Positions 23,929-32,673 of a DNA stretch of 64,000 nt are shown here, piece after piece. Numbering within the stretch: the first letter of the stretch is position 1; each line of letters begins with the position of its first letter. Origin of the DNA: Micromonospora sp. C28SCA-DRY-2. GTDB taxonomy: Bacteria > Actinomycetota > Actinomycetes > Mycobacteriales > Micromonosporaceae. Both the position numbers and the translations under genes were made by a program. Below the pieces are notes generated by a model. The model saw only the letters and a program-made list of their open reading frames with translations, ran no database searches and was not told where the DNA came from. The DNA lies in the NCBI RefSeq assembly GCF_030519475.1, contig NZ_JAUMKD010000011.1, positions 1 through 64,000 on the forward strand, written 5' to 3'.

Positions 23929-24675
23929 ATGGTCGACGAATCGGGTACCCGGGACGGCGGGCGACCGCTCCTGCTGCTGCTGCACGGCATGGGCGCCACC
24001 GGCGAGGTGTGGCTGCCCTGGGCGCCCCTGCTGGAGCGCCGGTGGGCCGGCCGGTGGCTGGCGCCGGACCTGGCCGGGCACGGCTGGTCCCCGCCGCTGC
24101 CGCGGTACTCCTTCGCCGGGCTGGCCGGGCAGGTCGCCGGTGGCCTGAAGCCGGGTGACCGGCTCGTCGTGCTGGGGCACTCCCTCGGCGGCGTGGTGGG
24201 TCTGGCGCTGGCCGCGCGTACCGCCGGGCTGACGGTGGACGCGGTGGTCGGGCTCGGCATCAAGGCGGTCTGGTCGCCGGCCGAACTGGAGCGGACCGCC
24301 GAGCTGGCCGCCCGCCCGGTCACCTGGTTCGCCAGCCGCGACGAGGCGGCCCGTCGCTACCTGCGGGTGGCCGGGCTGACCGGACTGTTCGCCCCGGACC
24401 ATCCCGTCGTCGAGGCCGGGCTGCGGCAGGTCGACGGCCGCTGGCGGCTGGCGATGGACAACGCCGCGTTCGCGGTGGGGGAGCCGGACCTGCCGGCTCT
24501 GCTGGCGGCGACCGACGTGCCGGTGGTGCTGGCGCGCGGCGAGCGTGACCCGATGGTCTCCGACGAGCAGCTCAAGGAGTTCGGGGTGCCGGTGGTGACG
24601 CTGCCCGGTCTCGGGCACAACGCGCACGTGGAGGACCCGGAGTCGGTGCTCGCCCTGGTCGACCCGTACCGCTGA
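23929..24675 (+). CDS. Alpha/beta hydrolase
   Basis: The 248-residue protein has the alpha/beta-hydrolase fold: LLLLHGMGATGEVW (oxyanion hole), nucleophile Ser85 in GHSLGG, the acid Asp in ARGERDPMVS and the catalytic His in LPGLGHNAHVEDP. It is cytosolic, with no signal. Substrate is unknown; the family includes esterases and C-C hydrolases. It stands alone between two terminators (23836-23869 and 24677-24702). Confidence 0.87.
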   Translation: MVDESGTRDGGRPLLLLLHGMGATGEVWLPWAPLLERRWAGRWLAPDLAGHGWSPPLPRYSFAGLAGQVAGGLKPGDRLVVLGHSLGGVVGLALAARTAGLTVDAVVGLGIKAVWSPAELERTAELAARPVTWFASRDEAARRYLRVAGLTGLFAPDHPVVEAGLRQVDGRWRLAMDNAAFAVGEPDLPALLAATDVPVVLARGERDPMVSDEQLKEFGVPVVTLPGLGHNAHVEDPESVLALVDPYR

Positions 24676-24676
24676 G

Positions 24677-24702
24677 CCCCGCCGCGCCGGTTCCCGGCGG
24701 GG
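24677..24702 (+). terminator. Stem-loop terminator after the hydrolase gene
   Basis: CCCCGCCG (24677-24684) pairs with CGGCGGGG (24695-24702) around a 10-nt loop, 2 bp after the stop codon. Confidence 0.5.
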
Positions 24703-24870
24703 ATCAGGGTGTTGTGCCGCGACGCCCCGAGTCCTCGGGATAACATGCCCGTACGTCCCGGAGTACGCCGGGCGTCCTGTTTGTCCGGGTGGCCCTTCCG
24801 CGCCGACCCCCACCGGGTCACCCGTCCGTAACCCCACCACCCCTCCTGTCCACATCCGAACGACGTAGCG

Positions 24871-24891
24871 CCGCGTCCGATCCGGACGCGG
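24871..24891 (+). promoter_or_regulatory. Inverted repeat in the leader of the aminotransferase operon
   Basis: CCGCGTCCG-ATC-CGGACGCGG, a perfect 9-bp stem with a 3-nt loop, lies just upstream of the Shine-Dalgarno sequence (AGGAGG, 24904-24909). It could be an operator or a leader hairpin. Confidence 0.45.
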
Positions 24892-24916
24892 TAGCTGTTC
24901 GACAGGAGGAAGCCCC

Positions 24917-26029
24917 ATGGCCGGGCTGACCACAGAAGTGATTCCACCGGCGAGGCCGGTCATCGGCGAGGCCGAGATCGAGGCGGCGGTGCGGGTGCTG
25001 CGCAGCGGCCGCGTCGTGCAGGGGCCGGAGGTGGCCGCGTTCGAGGCGGAGTTCGGCGAGCTGGTCGCCGGCCGGCACTGCGTCGCTGTCAACTCGGGCA
25101 CGTCCGCCCTCCAGCTGACCCTGATGGCGCTCGGATTCGGCCCCGGCGACGAGGTGATCGTCCCGTCGTTCTCCTTCGCCGCCAGCGCCAACGCGGTCCG
25201 GCTGGTGGGCGCCCGGCCGGTCTTCGTCGACATCGAACCGGCCAGCTTCTGCCTCGACCCGGCGGCGGTCGCCGCGGCGGTCACCCCGCGCACGGTGGCG
25301 ATCCTGCCGGTGCACCTCTACGGCCACCCCGCCGCGATGGACCGGATCATGGCGATCGCCGACCGGCACGGGCTGGCCGTGGTCGAGGACGCCGCCCAGG
25401 CGCACGGCGCCACCCTGGCCGGACGGCCGGTCGGCGCGTTCGGCACGGCCGGCTGCTTCAGCTTCTACCCCACCAAGAACATGCACTCCCTGGAGGGCGG
25501 CATGGTCAGCACCGCCGACGGCGAGCTGGCCCGTACCCTGCGGCTGCTGCGCAACCAGGGCATGGAGCAGCGGTACGCCAACGAGATCGTCGGCGCCAAC
25601 ATGCGGATGACCGACGTGGCGGCGGCGATCGGCCGGGTGCAGCTGCGTCAACTGCCGGAGTGGACGGAGCAGCGGCGGGCCAACGCGAAGCTGCTCGACG
25701 CCCGGATCACCGGCCTGCTCACCCCGCCGGTCGCCGACGCCGCCCGGCACGTCTACCACCAGTACACGGTGCGGGTGCCGGGCGGTCGCCGCGACGCGGC
25801 CGGGCGGCGCCTCACCGAGCTGGGCGTCGGCAACGCGGTCTACTACCCCACGCCGATCCACCGCCTCCGGCCCTACCTCGCCGACGACGGCCGACCGGGT
25901 CCGTGGGACCTGCCGGAGACCGACCGGGCCGCCGCCGAGGTGCTCTCGTTGCCGGTGCACCCGACGCTGTCCCAGCGGGACCTGGAGCGGGTCGCCGAGG
26001 GCGCCAACCTGGCCGGGGGTGCCCGATGA
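24917..26029 (+). CDS. wbpE: WbpE/WlbC-type aminotransferase (UDP-3-keto-GlcNAcA)
   Basis: The 370-residue DegT-type PLP enzyme has SGTSALQLTLMA, VEDAAQAHGAT and SFYPTKNMHSLEGG with Schiff-base Lys187. With the oxidoreductase, dehydrogenase and acetyltransferase nearby it fits WbpE/WlbC, which aminates C3 of UDP-2-acetamido-2-deoxy-3-keto-glucuronate. AGGAGG precedes ATG 24917 by about 7 nt. It overlaps the next gene by 4 bp (ATGA). Other DegT enzymes aminate C4, so the assignment depends on the neighbours. Confidence 0.87.
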   Translation: MAGLTTEVIPPARPVIGEAEIEAAVRVLRSGRVVQGPEVAAFEAEFGELVAGRHCVAVNSGTSALQLTLMALGFGPGDEVIVPSFSFAASANAVRLVGARPVFVDIEPASFCLDPAAVAAAVTPRTVAILPVHLYGHPAAMDRIMAIADRHGLAVVEDAAQAHGATLAGRPVGAFGTAGCFSFYPTKNMHSLEGGMVSTADGELARTLRLLRNQGMEQRYANEIVGANMRMTDVAAAIGRVQLRQLPEWTEQRRANAKLLDARITGLLTPPVADAARHVYHQYTVRVPGGRRDAAGRRLTELGVGNAVYYPTPIHRLRPYLADDGRPGPWDLPETDRAAAEVLSLPVHPTLSQRDLERVAEGANLAGGAR

Positions 26030-27060
26030 CCCGGGCCCGGCTGCGCGCCGGCCTGATCGGCCTCGGCGCGATGGGGCGTAACCACGCCCGGGTCCTCGCC
26101 GCCCTGGACGGGGTGGAGCTGGTCGGCGTCGTCGACCCGGCGGGCGATCCGGCCGGCGCGCTCCGGGTGCCGGTCGTACCCGACCTGGACGCCCTGCTGG
26201 CGCTCGGCGTCGACTACGCGGTGGTCGCCTGCCCGACGGCGCTGCACGAGCAGGTCGGTCTGGCGCTGGCCGCCAGCGGGGTGCCCGCGCTCGTCGAGAA
26301 GCCGCTCGCCCCCTCGGTGGCCGCCGCCGGCCGCCTGGTCGACGCGTTCGAGGCCGCCGGCCTGGTGGCCGGGGTCGGCCACATCGAGCGGTACAACCCG
26401 GCCCTGCAGAGCCTGCGCCTGCGGCTGGAGGCCGGCGAGCTGGGCGAGGTGTTCCAGGTGGTCACCCGGCGGCAGGGGCCGTTCCCGCACCGGATCGCCG
26501 ACGTGGGCGTGGTGATGGACCTGGCCACCCACGACATCGACCTGACCAGCTGGGTGGTCGGCCGGGAGTACCGGACCGTGTCGGCGCGGACCGTCTCGCG
26601 CAGCGGCCGGCTGCACGAGGACATGGTCGCCGCGGTCGGCCAGTTGGCCGGCGGCGCGATGGTCAACCACCTGGTCAACTGGCTGAGCCCGCTGAAGGAG
26701 CGGTCCACGGTGGTCACCGGCGAGCGGGGCTGCTTCGTCGCCGACACCCTCACCGCCGACCTGACCTGGTACGCCAACGGGGCGATCGACACCGAGTGGG
26801 AGGCGCTGCGCGCCTTCCGCGGCGTGGCCGAGGGCGACATGGTCCGGTACGCGATCCCGAAGCGCGAGCCGCTGCTGGTGGAGCACGAGCGGTTCCGCGA
26901 CGCGGTCGACGGCAAGGAGAGCGACATCGTCACCCTGCGGCAGGGGCTGCGCACGGTGCGGGTCGCCGCCGCGCTGCTCCAGTCGGCCGCCGAGGGCAGC
27001 ACCGTCGAGATCGATGCCGACGCCGCACCCGAGCACCCCGCGACCGTCCCGCTGTCCTGA
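26026..27060 (+). CDS. wbpB: WbpB/WlbA-type Gfo/Idh/MocA oxidoreductase
   Basis: The 344-residue protein has an N-terminal Rossmann domain (GLIGLGAMGRNHARVL), the VEKPLAPS motif that positions the catalytic Lys, and the C-terminal domain with HIERYNPAL and DLATHDIDLTSW. This fits the WlbA/WbpB group, which oxidises C3 of UDP-GlcNAcA with NAD+. Start ATG 26026 overlaps the aminotransferase stop. With the aminotransferase it makes UDP-2-acetamido-3-amino-2,3-dideoxy-glucuronate. Confidence 0.86.
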   Translation: MTRARLRAGLIGLGAMGRNHARVLAALDGVELVGVVDPAGDPAGALRVPVVPDLDALLALGVDYAVVACPTALHEQVGLALAASGVPALVEKPLAPSVAAAGRLVDAFEAAGLVAGVGHIERYNPALQSLRLRLEAGELGEVFQVVTRRQGPFPHRIADVGVVMDLATHDIDLTSWVVGREYRTVSARTVSRSGRLHEDMVAAVGQLAGGAMVNHLVNWLSPLKERSTVVTGERGCFVADTLTADLTWYANGAIDTEWEALRAFRGVAEGDMVRYAIPKREPLLVEHERFRDAVDGKESDIVTLRQGLRTVRVAAALLQSAAEGSTVEIDADAAPEHPATVPLS

Positions 27061-27179
27061 CCCCCGGCCGTACCGGCCCTCGCGGCACCAACCGTGCGGC
27101 CGGCTCGTTATCGCCGTAGCGCCCGGGCCACCGGATCGGCCGGCTCCCGGGTCCATGACATGACGAAGAAAGAAGAGCC

Positions 27180-28463
27180 ATGAACATCTGTGTCGTCGCC
27201 CTCGGGAAGATCGGGCTGCCGCTCGCCGTGCAGTTCGCGACGAGCGGGCACCGGGTGATCGGCGCCGACGTCTCCGAGCGGGTCGTCGGGCTGGTCAACG
27301 ACGGGGCGGTCCCGTTCCCGGGCGAGGCCGACCTGGACGTCCGGCTGAAGGAGGTGGTGGCGGCCGGGATGTTGTCGGCGACCACCGACACCGCGGCGGC
27401 CGTCGCCCGCTGTGAGGCGGTGGTCCTGGTGGTGCCGCTCGTCGTGGACGGCCGGGGGATGCCGGACTTCGGGTGGATGGACGACGCGACCCGGGCGGTG
27501 GCGGCCGGGCTCCGGCCGGGCACCCTGGTCAGCTACGAGACCACGCTGCCGGTGGGCACCACCCGGCACCGCTTCGCCCCGATGCTGGAGCGGGGCAGCG
27601 GGCTGACCGTGGGCGAGGACTTCCACCTGGTGTTCAGCCCCGAGCGGGTGCTCACCGGCCGGGTCTTCGCCGACCTGCGCCGCTACCCGAAGCTGGTCGG
27701 CGGGGTGGACCGGGCGTCGACAGCGCGGGGCGTGGCGTTCTACGAGTCGGTGCTCCAGTTCGACCCCCGGCCGGACCTGCCCCGGGCCAACGGGGTGTGG
27801 GATCTCGGCTCGGCCGAGGCGGCGGAGCTGGCGAAGCTGGCCGAGACCACCTACCGGGACGTGAACATCGGGCTGGCCAACCAGTTCGCCCGGTTCGCCG
27901 CCACCGTCGGGGTCGACGTCACCACCGTGATCGAGGCCTGCAACACCCAGCCGTACAGCCACATCCACCAGCCCGGCATCGCGGTCGGCGGGCACTGCAT
28001 CCCGGTCTACCCCCGGATGTACCTGTGGAACGACCCGGCCGCGAGCGTGGTCCGCGCGGCCCGGGAGGCCAACGCGCAGATGCCGCAGTACGCCGTCGAC
28101 CTGCTCGCCACCGCGTACGGCGACCTGACCGGGGTGGAGGTGCTGGTCCTCGGCGCCGCCTACCGGGGCGGGGTGAAGGAGACCGCCTTCTCCGGCGTCT
28201 TCCCGACCGTCGACGCGCTGCGCGCCCGGGGTGCCCGGCCGTACGTCTGCGACCCGATGTACACGGCCGCCGAGCTGACCGCGCTGGGGCTGCCGGCGTA
28301 CGCCGACCAGGCCGTCACCGCCGCGGTGATCCAGGCCGACCACCCGGAGTACCGGTCGCTGACCCCCGCCGACCTGCCCTCGGTGCGGGTACTGGTGGAC
28401 GGTCGCCGGGTCACCGACCCGGCGCGCTGGACCGGCGTCCGGCGGATCGTGATCGGCGCCTGA
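27180..28463 (+). CDS. wbpA: UDP-N-acetylglucosamine/mannosamine 6-dehydrogenase
   Basis: The 427-residue UDP-sugar dehydrogenase has the N-terminal VVALGKIGLPLAVQFA cofactor region, YETTLPVGTT, FHLVFSPERVLTGR, AELAKLAETTYRDVNIGLAN, and the catalytic Cys273 in AVGGHCIPVYP. It oxidises C6 of UDP-GlcNAc (or UDP-ManNAc) to the uronate, using NAD+ twice. The ATG follows AAGAAAGAAG, 120 bp after the wbpB stop, so it probably shares that transcript. The context with WbpB, WbpE and WbpD favours the UDP-GlcNAc substrate. Confidence 0.88.
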   Translation: MNICVVALGKIGLPLAVQFATSGHRVIGADVSERVVGLVNDGAVPFPGEADLDVRLKEVVAAGMLSATTDTAAAVARCEAVVLVVPLVVDGRGMPDFGWMDDATRAVAAGLRPGTLVSYETTLPVGTTRHRFAPMLERGSGLTVGEDFHLVFSPERVLTGRVFADLRRYPKLVGGVDRASTARGVAFYESVLQFDPRPDLPRANGVWDLGSAEAAELAKLAETTYRDVNIGLANQFARFAATVGVDVTTVIEACNTQPYSHIHQPGIAVGGHCIPVYPRMYLWNDPAASVVRAAREANAQMPQYAVDLLATAYGDLTGVEVLVLGAAYRGGVKETAFSGVFPTVDALRARGARPYVCDPMYTAAELTALGLPAYADQAVTAAVIQADHPEYRSLTPADLPSVRVLVDGRRVTDPARWTGVRRIVIGA

Positions 28464-28529
28464 CCGCCGGGCGGCCGACGCCCGTGGGCGGGGGCGCCGC
28501 GGAACGGCTACCGGGAGCGTGCCTCGCGG

Positions 28530-28548
28530 GCCGGGCCCCGGGGCCGGC
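28530..28548. terminator. Bidirectional terminator-like palindrome between convergent genes
   Basis: GCCGG-GCCCCGGGGC-CGGC, a near-perfect palindrome with a single bulged G, lies between the wbpA stop and the end of the acetyltransferase gene on the other strand. Confidence 0.45.
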
Positions 28549-28561
28549 GTGGCTCGTCCGG

Positions 28562-29107
28562 TCAGCCCTCGTCGAGGCCGGCGGGGCGGGTGCCCGGGTC
28601 GCGGGAGACCACCTCGCCCCTCGCGTCCACCCAGCCCAGCGGGCGGGCCGGGTTCCCGGCCACGAGTTGGTACGGCGGCACGTCCCGGGTCACCACCGAG
28701 CCGGCCGCGACCATCGCGTACGCGCCCACCTCGATGCCGCAGACCAGGGTGGCGTTGGCGCCGATCGAGGCGCCCCGGCGGACCAGGGTCGGCGTGATCG
28801 TCCAGTCCGGGTTCTGCGCGCGGGGGCGCAGGTCGTTGGTGAAGACCACGCACGGGCCGACGAAGACCTCGTCCTCCAGCGTGACGCCCCGGTAGACGGA
28901 GACGTTGTTCTGGATCTTCACCAGGTCGCCGACGGTCACCCCGGCGTCGACGTACACGTTGCGGCCGATGACGCAGCCGGCGCCGACCCGGGCGGAGGAC
29001 CGGACGTGCGCCAGGTGCCAGACCTTGGTGCCGTCCCCGACGTAGGCGCCCTCCTCGACGTCGGCGGTGGGGTGGACGAAGACCGGGGAGAGCGCGGTGT
29101 CAGCCAT
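28562..29107 (-). CDS. wbpD: WbpD/WlbB-type hexapeptide-repeat N-acetyltransferase
   Basis: The 181-residue protein is a left-handed beta-helix acyltransferase: hexapeptide runs from about residue 10 (VHPTADVEEGAYVGDGTKVW) through NVYVDAGVTVGDLVKIQNN, then the catalytic-site loop FTNDLRPRAQ, and IGANATLVCGIEVGAYAMVAAG. WbpD/WlbB proteins acetylate the 3-amino group of UDP-GlcNAc3NA with acetyl-CoA to give UDP-GlcNAc(3NAc)A. It is on the opposite strand from wbpE-B-A, downstream of the TagF-like gene (186-bp gap). Length and the NDLRPRA loop match the family. Confidence 0.88.
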   Translation of the reverse strand: MADTALSPVFVHPTADVEEGAYVGDGTKVWHLAHVRSSARVGAGCVIGRNVYVDAGVTVGDLVKIQNNVSVYRGVTLEDEVFVGPCVVFTNDLRPRAQNPDWTITPTLVRRGASIGANATLVCGIEVGAYAMVAAGSVVTRDVPPYQLVAGNPARPLGWVDARGEVVSRDPGTRPAGLDEG

Positions 29108-29293
29108 GTCAACTCGCAGGACTCGGGTAGCGGGACTCGGCGTAGGATACGCCCTTGTTGTCCGATTTGGCCCGCCACCGCGCCGTGGTGGCCCTCATCC
29201 CGGTCACCGCGCGCCGCGTCCGGGCCGGCGGGGCCGGCCGGGTGTGGCGGGTTCCGCACGTCGGCCGTCGAGCCGACCGCCGCGAAGGACCGG

Positions 29294-31003
29294 TCAGGTG
29301 GCAGGGGCGACGGTCTCCGGTTCGACCGGCAGCCCGCCGGTCCGGGGCGCCGGCGGCCGGCCGCCCCGGTCGAGTTCCCGCCGGGCGGCGGCCAGGAACG
29401 CCTCCGCGTACGACTCGGCCGGGAAGTCGCCCAGGTAGCGGCGCCGGGTGGCCCACCGGTCCGGGGCCAGCGGGTCGGTGTCTAGCAGCGCGGTGAGCAC
29501 CTCGTCGACGTTGGACATGTCCCGGCGCAGCACGTAGCCGGAGCCGGCCAGCGGGAAGCGCTCGGTGAACCGGTCGCCGTCGCCGCCCATGTCGGTCACC
29601 GCGTACGGCTTGCCCGAGTAGAGGTAGTCGGAGATCACCCCGGACACGTCGGAGACCAGCGCGTCCGAGCGGTTCACACACTCGGTCAGGGTCAGCTCGC
29701 GGGCGGCGGCGCCGAAGACGTGCTGCCGGCCGGTCTTCGCCCGGTCGGCGGCCAGCAGTTCGGTGAGCCGGCCCAGCTGGCGGGCCGAGGCCGGGTTCTG
29801 CGCGGTGTACGGGTGGGCCCGCAGGATCACCGTGGCGCCGCGCGCCAGCAGCCGGCGCAGCAGCGTCTCCGCCACCGGCAGCGAGCAGTAGTTGGCGTCC
29901 GCGTGGTGCCCGGTCCAGGTCGGCGTGTAGAGCACGGTCGGCTGCGTCAGGCCGCGGACCGGCTCCGGGCGGACCTCGATCGCCTCCACCTGCGGCCGGC
30001 CGACCACCTCGAACTTCTCGGCCGGGATCTCCACCCCGGCCCGCGCGTACCGGTCGATGGCGGCCTCGCCGGCCACGAAGATCCGGTCGAAGATCGCCGA
30101 GACCGGGTTGGCGCTGGGCGCCTTGTCGCTGTCGCCGTGGTGCAGTTGCACGTGGGTGAGCTGGGTGAACCGGATGCAGTGGCTGTTCTTCGCGCCGTGG
30201 TTGACGTAGAAGGCCACCCGCAGGCTCGGCACCAGCGCCTCGTCCATCGCCTTCAGCGTGGGGCAGTAGACCACCGGGGCGGTGGTGGCCGCCGCGATCG
30301 TGCGCAGGAACTCCGGCTCGCGCACCATCACCAGGAACGGCCGGCCGATCCGCTCCAGGTACGGCAGCCACATGGTGACCTGGTACTCGGAGCCGGGCGG
30401 CGCGGAGAAGTGCAGCAGGAACTCGGGCTGGTGCCGGCGCAGCGCCCGGGTCACCGCCGACCCGCCGGCCGGCGGCCGGAACCGCCGCCGGGCCAGGTCG
30501 AGGCCGACCGCGCCGGCGCTCGCGCCGACCAGCAGGCTGGCGACCAGCGCGACGGCGGCGGGCAGCGCGAACGCGGCCGCCAGCGCCACCACCGCGAGCA
30601 GCCCGAGCAGGGCGCTGCCCAACTGTGCGGCGACCAGCGGCGTCCAGCCACGCACGGGCAGGTTGGCGGCCCGGATCTCCAGGTTGCCGGCGTCGCGCAG
30701 CGGCCCGACGAGCAGCACCAGACCCAGCAGGACGAGCGCGGTGGCGGCCAGCACCGGATCGAACCCGGCGTCGAGCCGCCGGGCGTAGCCGACCAGGATG
30801 CCGGCCGCGACCAGCACGGTCTCCGGCACGCTGTCGGCGCCCGGGCGGACCCGCCGCTCCCACGCCGCCGCGGCCAGCGCGGCCACCGCCAGGCCGAGCC
30901 CCCAGCCGGTGGCGCCGGTCAGCGCCACCACCAGGAACGCCAGCACGGCCAGCCCGGTGGTCAGGCCCCGGGCGACCAGTTTCCGAACCAGGTCACCACG
31001 CAT
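29294..31003 (-). CDS. TagF-like CDP-glycerol/ribitol glycerophosphotransferase with membrane N-terminus (copy 1)
   Basis: The 569-residue protein has several N-terminal membrane helices (about residues 10-180), then a Glyphos_transf (TagB/TagF/TarL) domain. Motifs include HGAKNSHCIRFTQLTHVQLHHGDSDK split over about 255-280 (with the HGDSDK donor signature), VLYTPTWTG, LRAHPYTAQNP and LVSDVSGVISDYL. Such enzymes transfer glycerol-P or ribitol-P from CDP-alditols to build teichoic acids at the membrane. It starts at ATG 31003, 34 bp after the CDP-ribitol synthase stop, so ribitol-P is a likely substrate. A second copy lies at 37657-39417. Confidence 0.85.
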   Translation of the reverse strand: MRGDLVRKLVARGLTTGLAVLAFLVVALTGATGWGLGLAVAALAAAAWERRVRPGADSVPETVLVAAGILVGYARRLDAGFDPVLAATALVLLGLVLLVGPLRDAGNLEIRAANLPVRGWTPLVAAQLGSALLGLLAVVALAAAFALPAAVALVASLLVGASAGAVGLDLARRRFRPPAGGSAVTRALRRHQPEFLLHFSAPPGSEYQVTMWLPYLERIGRPFLVMVREPEFLRTIAAATTAPVVYCPTLKAMDEALVPSLRVAFYVNHGAKNSHCIRFTQLTHVQLHHGDSDKAPSANPVSAIFDRIFVAGEAAIDRYARAGVEIPAEKFEVVGRPQVEAIEVRPEPVRGLTQPTVLYTPTWTGHHADANYCSLPVAETLLRRLLARGATVILRAHPYTAQNPASARQLGRLTELLAADRAKTGRQHVFGAAARELTLTECVNRSDALVSDVSGVISDYLYSGKPYAVTDMGGDGDRFTERFPLAGSGYVLRRDMSNVDEVLTALLDTDPLAPDRWATRRRYLGDFPAESYAEAFLAAARRELDRGGRPPAPRTGGLPVEPETVAPAT

Positions 31004-31037
31004 CTCGGCTGCGCCTCCCGCCGTCGCCGGGCCCGGC

Positions 31038-32540
31038 TCAGCCGCCGACCGCGGCGCCCGCCGCCTGCTCGGCCTGCGCCGGCGTCGGCTGGCTGGGCAC
31101 CTCGCCCGGCGCCCGGCGGACGTCGATCACCTGGCCGGTGAGGTCGGAGATCAGCACGTCCAGCGACGCCCGGGCCACGGTCTCGGCGGCGAGCAGGGTG
31201 TGCTCCGGCTCCTCGCCGAACGCCTTGGTGCGCATCGGGGTGGCGGTCCGCTCCGGGTTGATGCAGTTGACCCGGACGCCGAACTCGGCCCACTCGTCGG
31301 ACAGCGCCTGGGTGAGGTTGACCAGCGCCGCCTTGGTGGACGAGTAGAGCGCGTACTGGGCCCGGCCCCGGGTGTAGGAGCTGGAGGTGTAGAGCAGCAG
31401 CTGGCCCTTGGTCTGCTGGAGGTAGGGCAGCGCCTGCCGGGCGGCGATGACCGGCCCGACGAAGTTGACCTGGAGCACCCGGTCCATGGTCTCCTCGTCC
31501 ATCTCGACGAGGGCGCCCTTCTCCAGGATGCCGGCGGTGACCACCACGTGGTCGATCCGTCCGGTGGCCTCGAAGGCGGTCTTCAGCGCCGCCTCGACGT
31601 CGGCGGCGCGCTCGACGTGGGTGCCGGTGCTGGAGCGGCTGAACGGGAAGACCTGGGCGCCGTAGCGGCGGGCCAGCTCGGTCAGGTCGTGCCCGATGCC
31701 GTAGCTGCCGCCGAACACCACGATCGTCCGGCCGGTCAGCTCCTCGGTGTAGCTGCGGTGGTCGGTCAGCCGGGGCGCCTGGGCGGCGGCGAGCTGGAAG
31801 AGCTTGTCCGCCAGGTGCACGTCGACCGGGTGGGTGACCTTGATGTTCTCGTCCGAGCCGTCGATCACCTTGATCGGCGTGCCCGGCAGGTAGCGCAGCA
31901 CCACGCCGCAGTCGTCGGTGGCGGCGAAGTTCGGGTCGCCCTCGGCGCGCCGGTACGCCTCCCGGATGGTGCCGGAGCGGAACGCCTGGGGGGTCTGCCC
32001 CCGGCGCAGCGACGACCGTACCGGGATGTCGGTGATGCAGTCGTTCTCGTCGACCTGGATGATCGTGTCGGCCGACGGGATGGCCACGTCGACCGCCGAG
32101 TACGTCCAGAGCGCGTTCACGCACTCCCGCACGATCCGGCCGCTGACCAGGGGCCGGACCGCGTCGTGGAAGAGGATGTTGCAGTCGTCCGGGCCGACCG
32201 CGTCCAGCGCGATCCGGGTGGTGGCGTTGCGCGTGTCACCGCCCTCGATCACCTTGCTGACCTTGCGGAAGCCGGCCTTCTCGACGATCTGCTGGGCCTC
32301 GGCGACGTGGCCGGCGGCCATCAGCACGATGATCTCGTCGATCTCCGGGGCCGCCTCGAAGACCGCCAGGGTGTGCTCGATGATCGGCTTGCCGGCGATC
32401 TTCAGCAACTGCTTGGGGATGCCGAGGCCCAGCCGGGTCCCGGTGCCACCCGCCAGGACCACCGCCACCGTCCGCGAGGGCCGCCACGGCGCCGGGGTCT
32501 GCGGCGCGGCGTCCGGGCCAGTGGTGTGGTCCTGCGTCAT
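31038..32540 (-). CDS. Bifunctional ribitol-5-phosphate cytidylyltransferase/ribulose-5-phosphate reductase (Acs1/TarIJ-type fusion)
   Basis: The 500-residue protein joins two enzymes. Residues 20-245 form an IspD/TarI nucleotidyltransferase (VVLAGGTGTRLGLGIPKQ, HDAVRPLVS, TPQAFRS). Residues 265-480 form an SDR (VVFGGSYGIG, TSSSYTRGRAQYALYSSTKAAL with the Tyr-Lys pair). This order is that of Haemophilus Acs1/Bcs1, which makes CDP-ribitol from ribulose-5-P and CTP. CDP-ribitol would feed the TagF-like transferases. ATG 32540 follows the ABC ATPase gene by 133 bp. Not MEP-pathway IspD, because of the fusion and context. Confidence 0.88.
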   Translation of the reverse strand: MTQDHTTGPDAAPQTPAPWRPSRTVAVVLAGGTGTRLGLGIPKQLLKIAGKPIIEHTLAVFEAAPEIDEIIVLMAAGHVAEAQQIVEKAGFRKVSKVIEGGDTRNATTRIALDAVGPDDCNILFHDAVRPLVSGRIVRECVNALWTYSAVDVAIPSADTIIQVDENDCITDIPVRSSLRRGQTPQAFRSGTIREAYRRAEGDPNFAATDDCGVVLRYLPGTPIKVIDGSDENIKVTHPVDVHLADKLFQLAAAQAPRLTDHRSYTEELTGRTIVVFGGSYGIGHDLTELARRYGAQVFPFSRSSTGTHVERAADVEAALKTAFEATGRIDHVVVTAGILEKGALVEMDEETMDRVLQVNFVGPVIAARQALPYLQQTKGQLLLYTSSSYTRGRAQYALYSSTKAALVNLTQALSDEWAEFGVRVNCINPERTATPMRTKAFGEEPEHTLLAAETVARASLDVLISDLTGQVIDVRRAPGEVPSQPTPAQAEQAAGAAVGG

Positions 32541-32673
32541 TGCCGATCCTCACTCTCAGGGGTACGTGAACAGAAGGTTCCGCCGGCGCGGCGACGGGAT
32601 GAACCTTAACGCGCCGGCCGCGCCGCCCCAACGCGACGACGCGGCCCGCGCGTACGCGGGTCGATGGCTCGGC

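Noticed and set aside
31038..32540. IspD of the MEP isoprenoid pathway
   Set aside because: The cytidylyltransferase domain is fused to an SDR as in CDP-ribitol synthases, and lies among TagF and TagGH genes.
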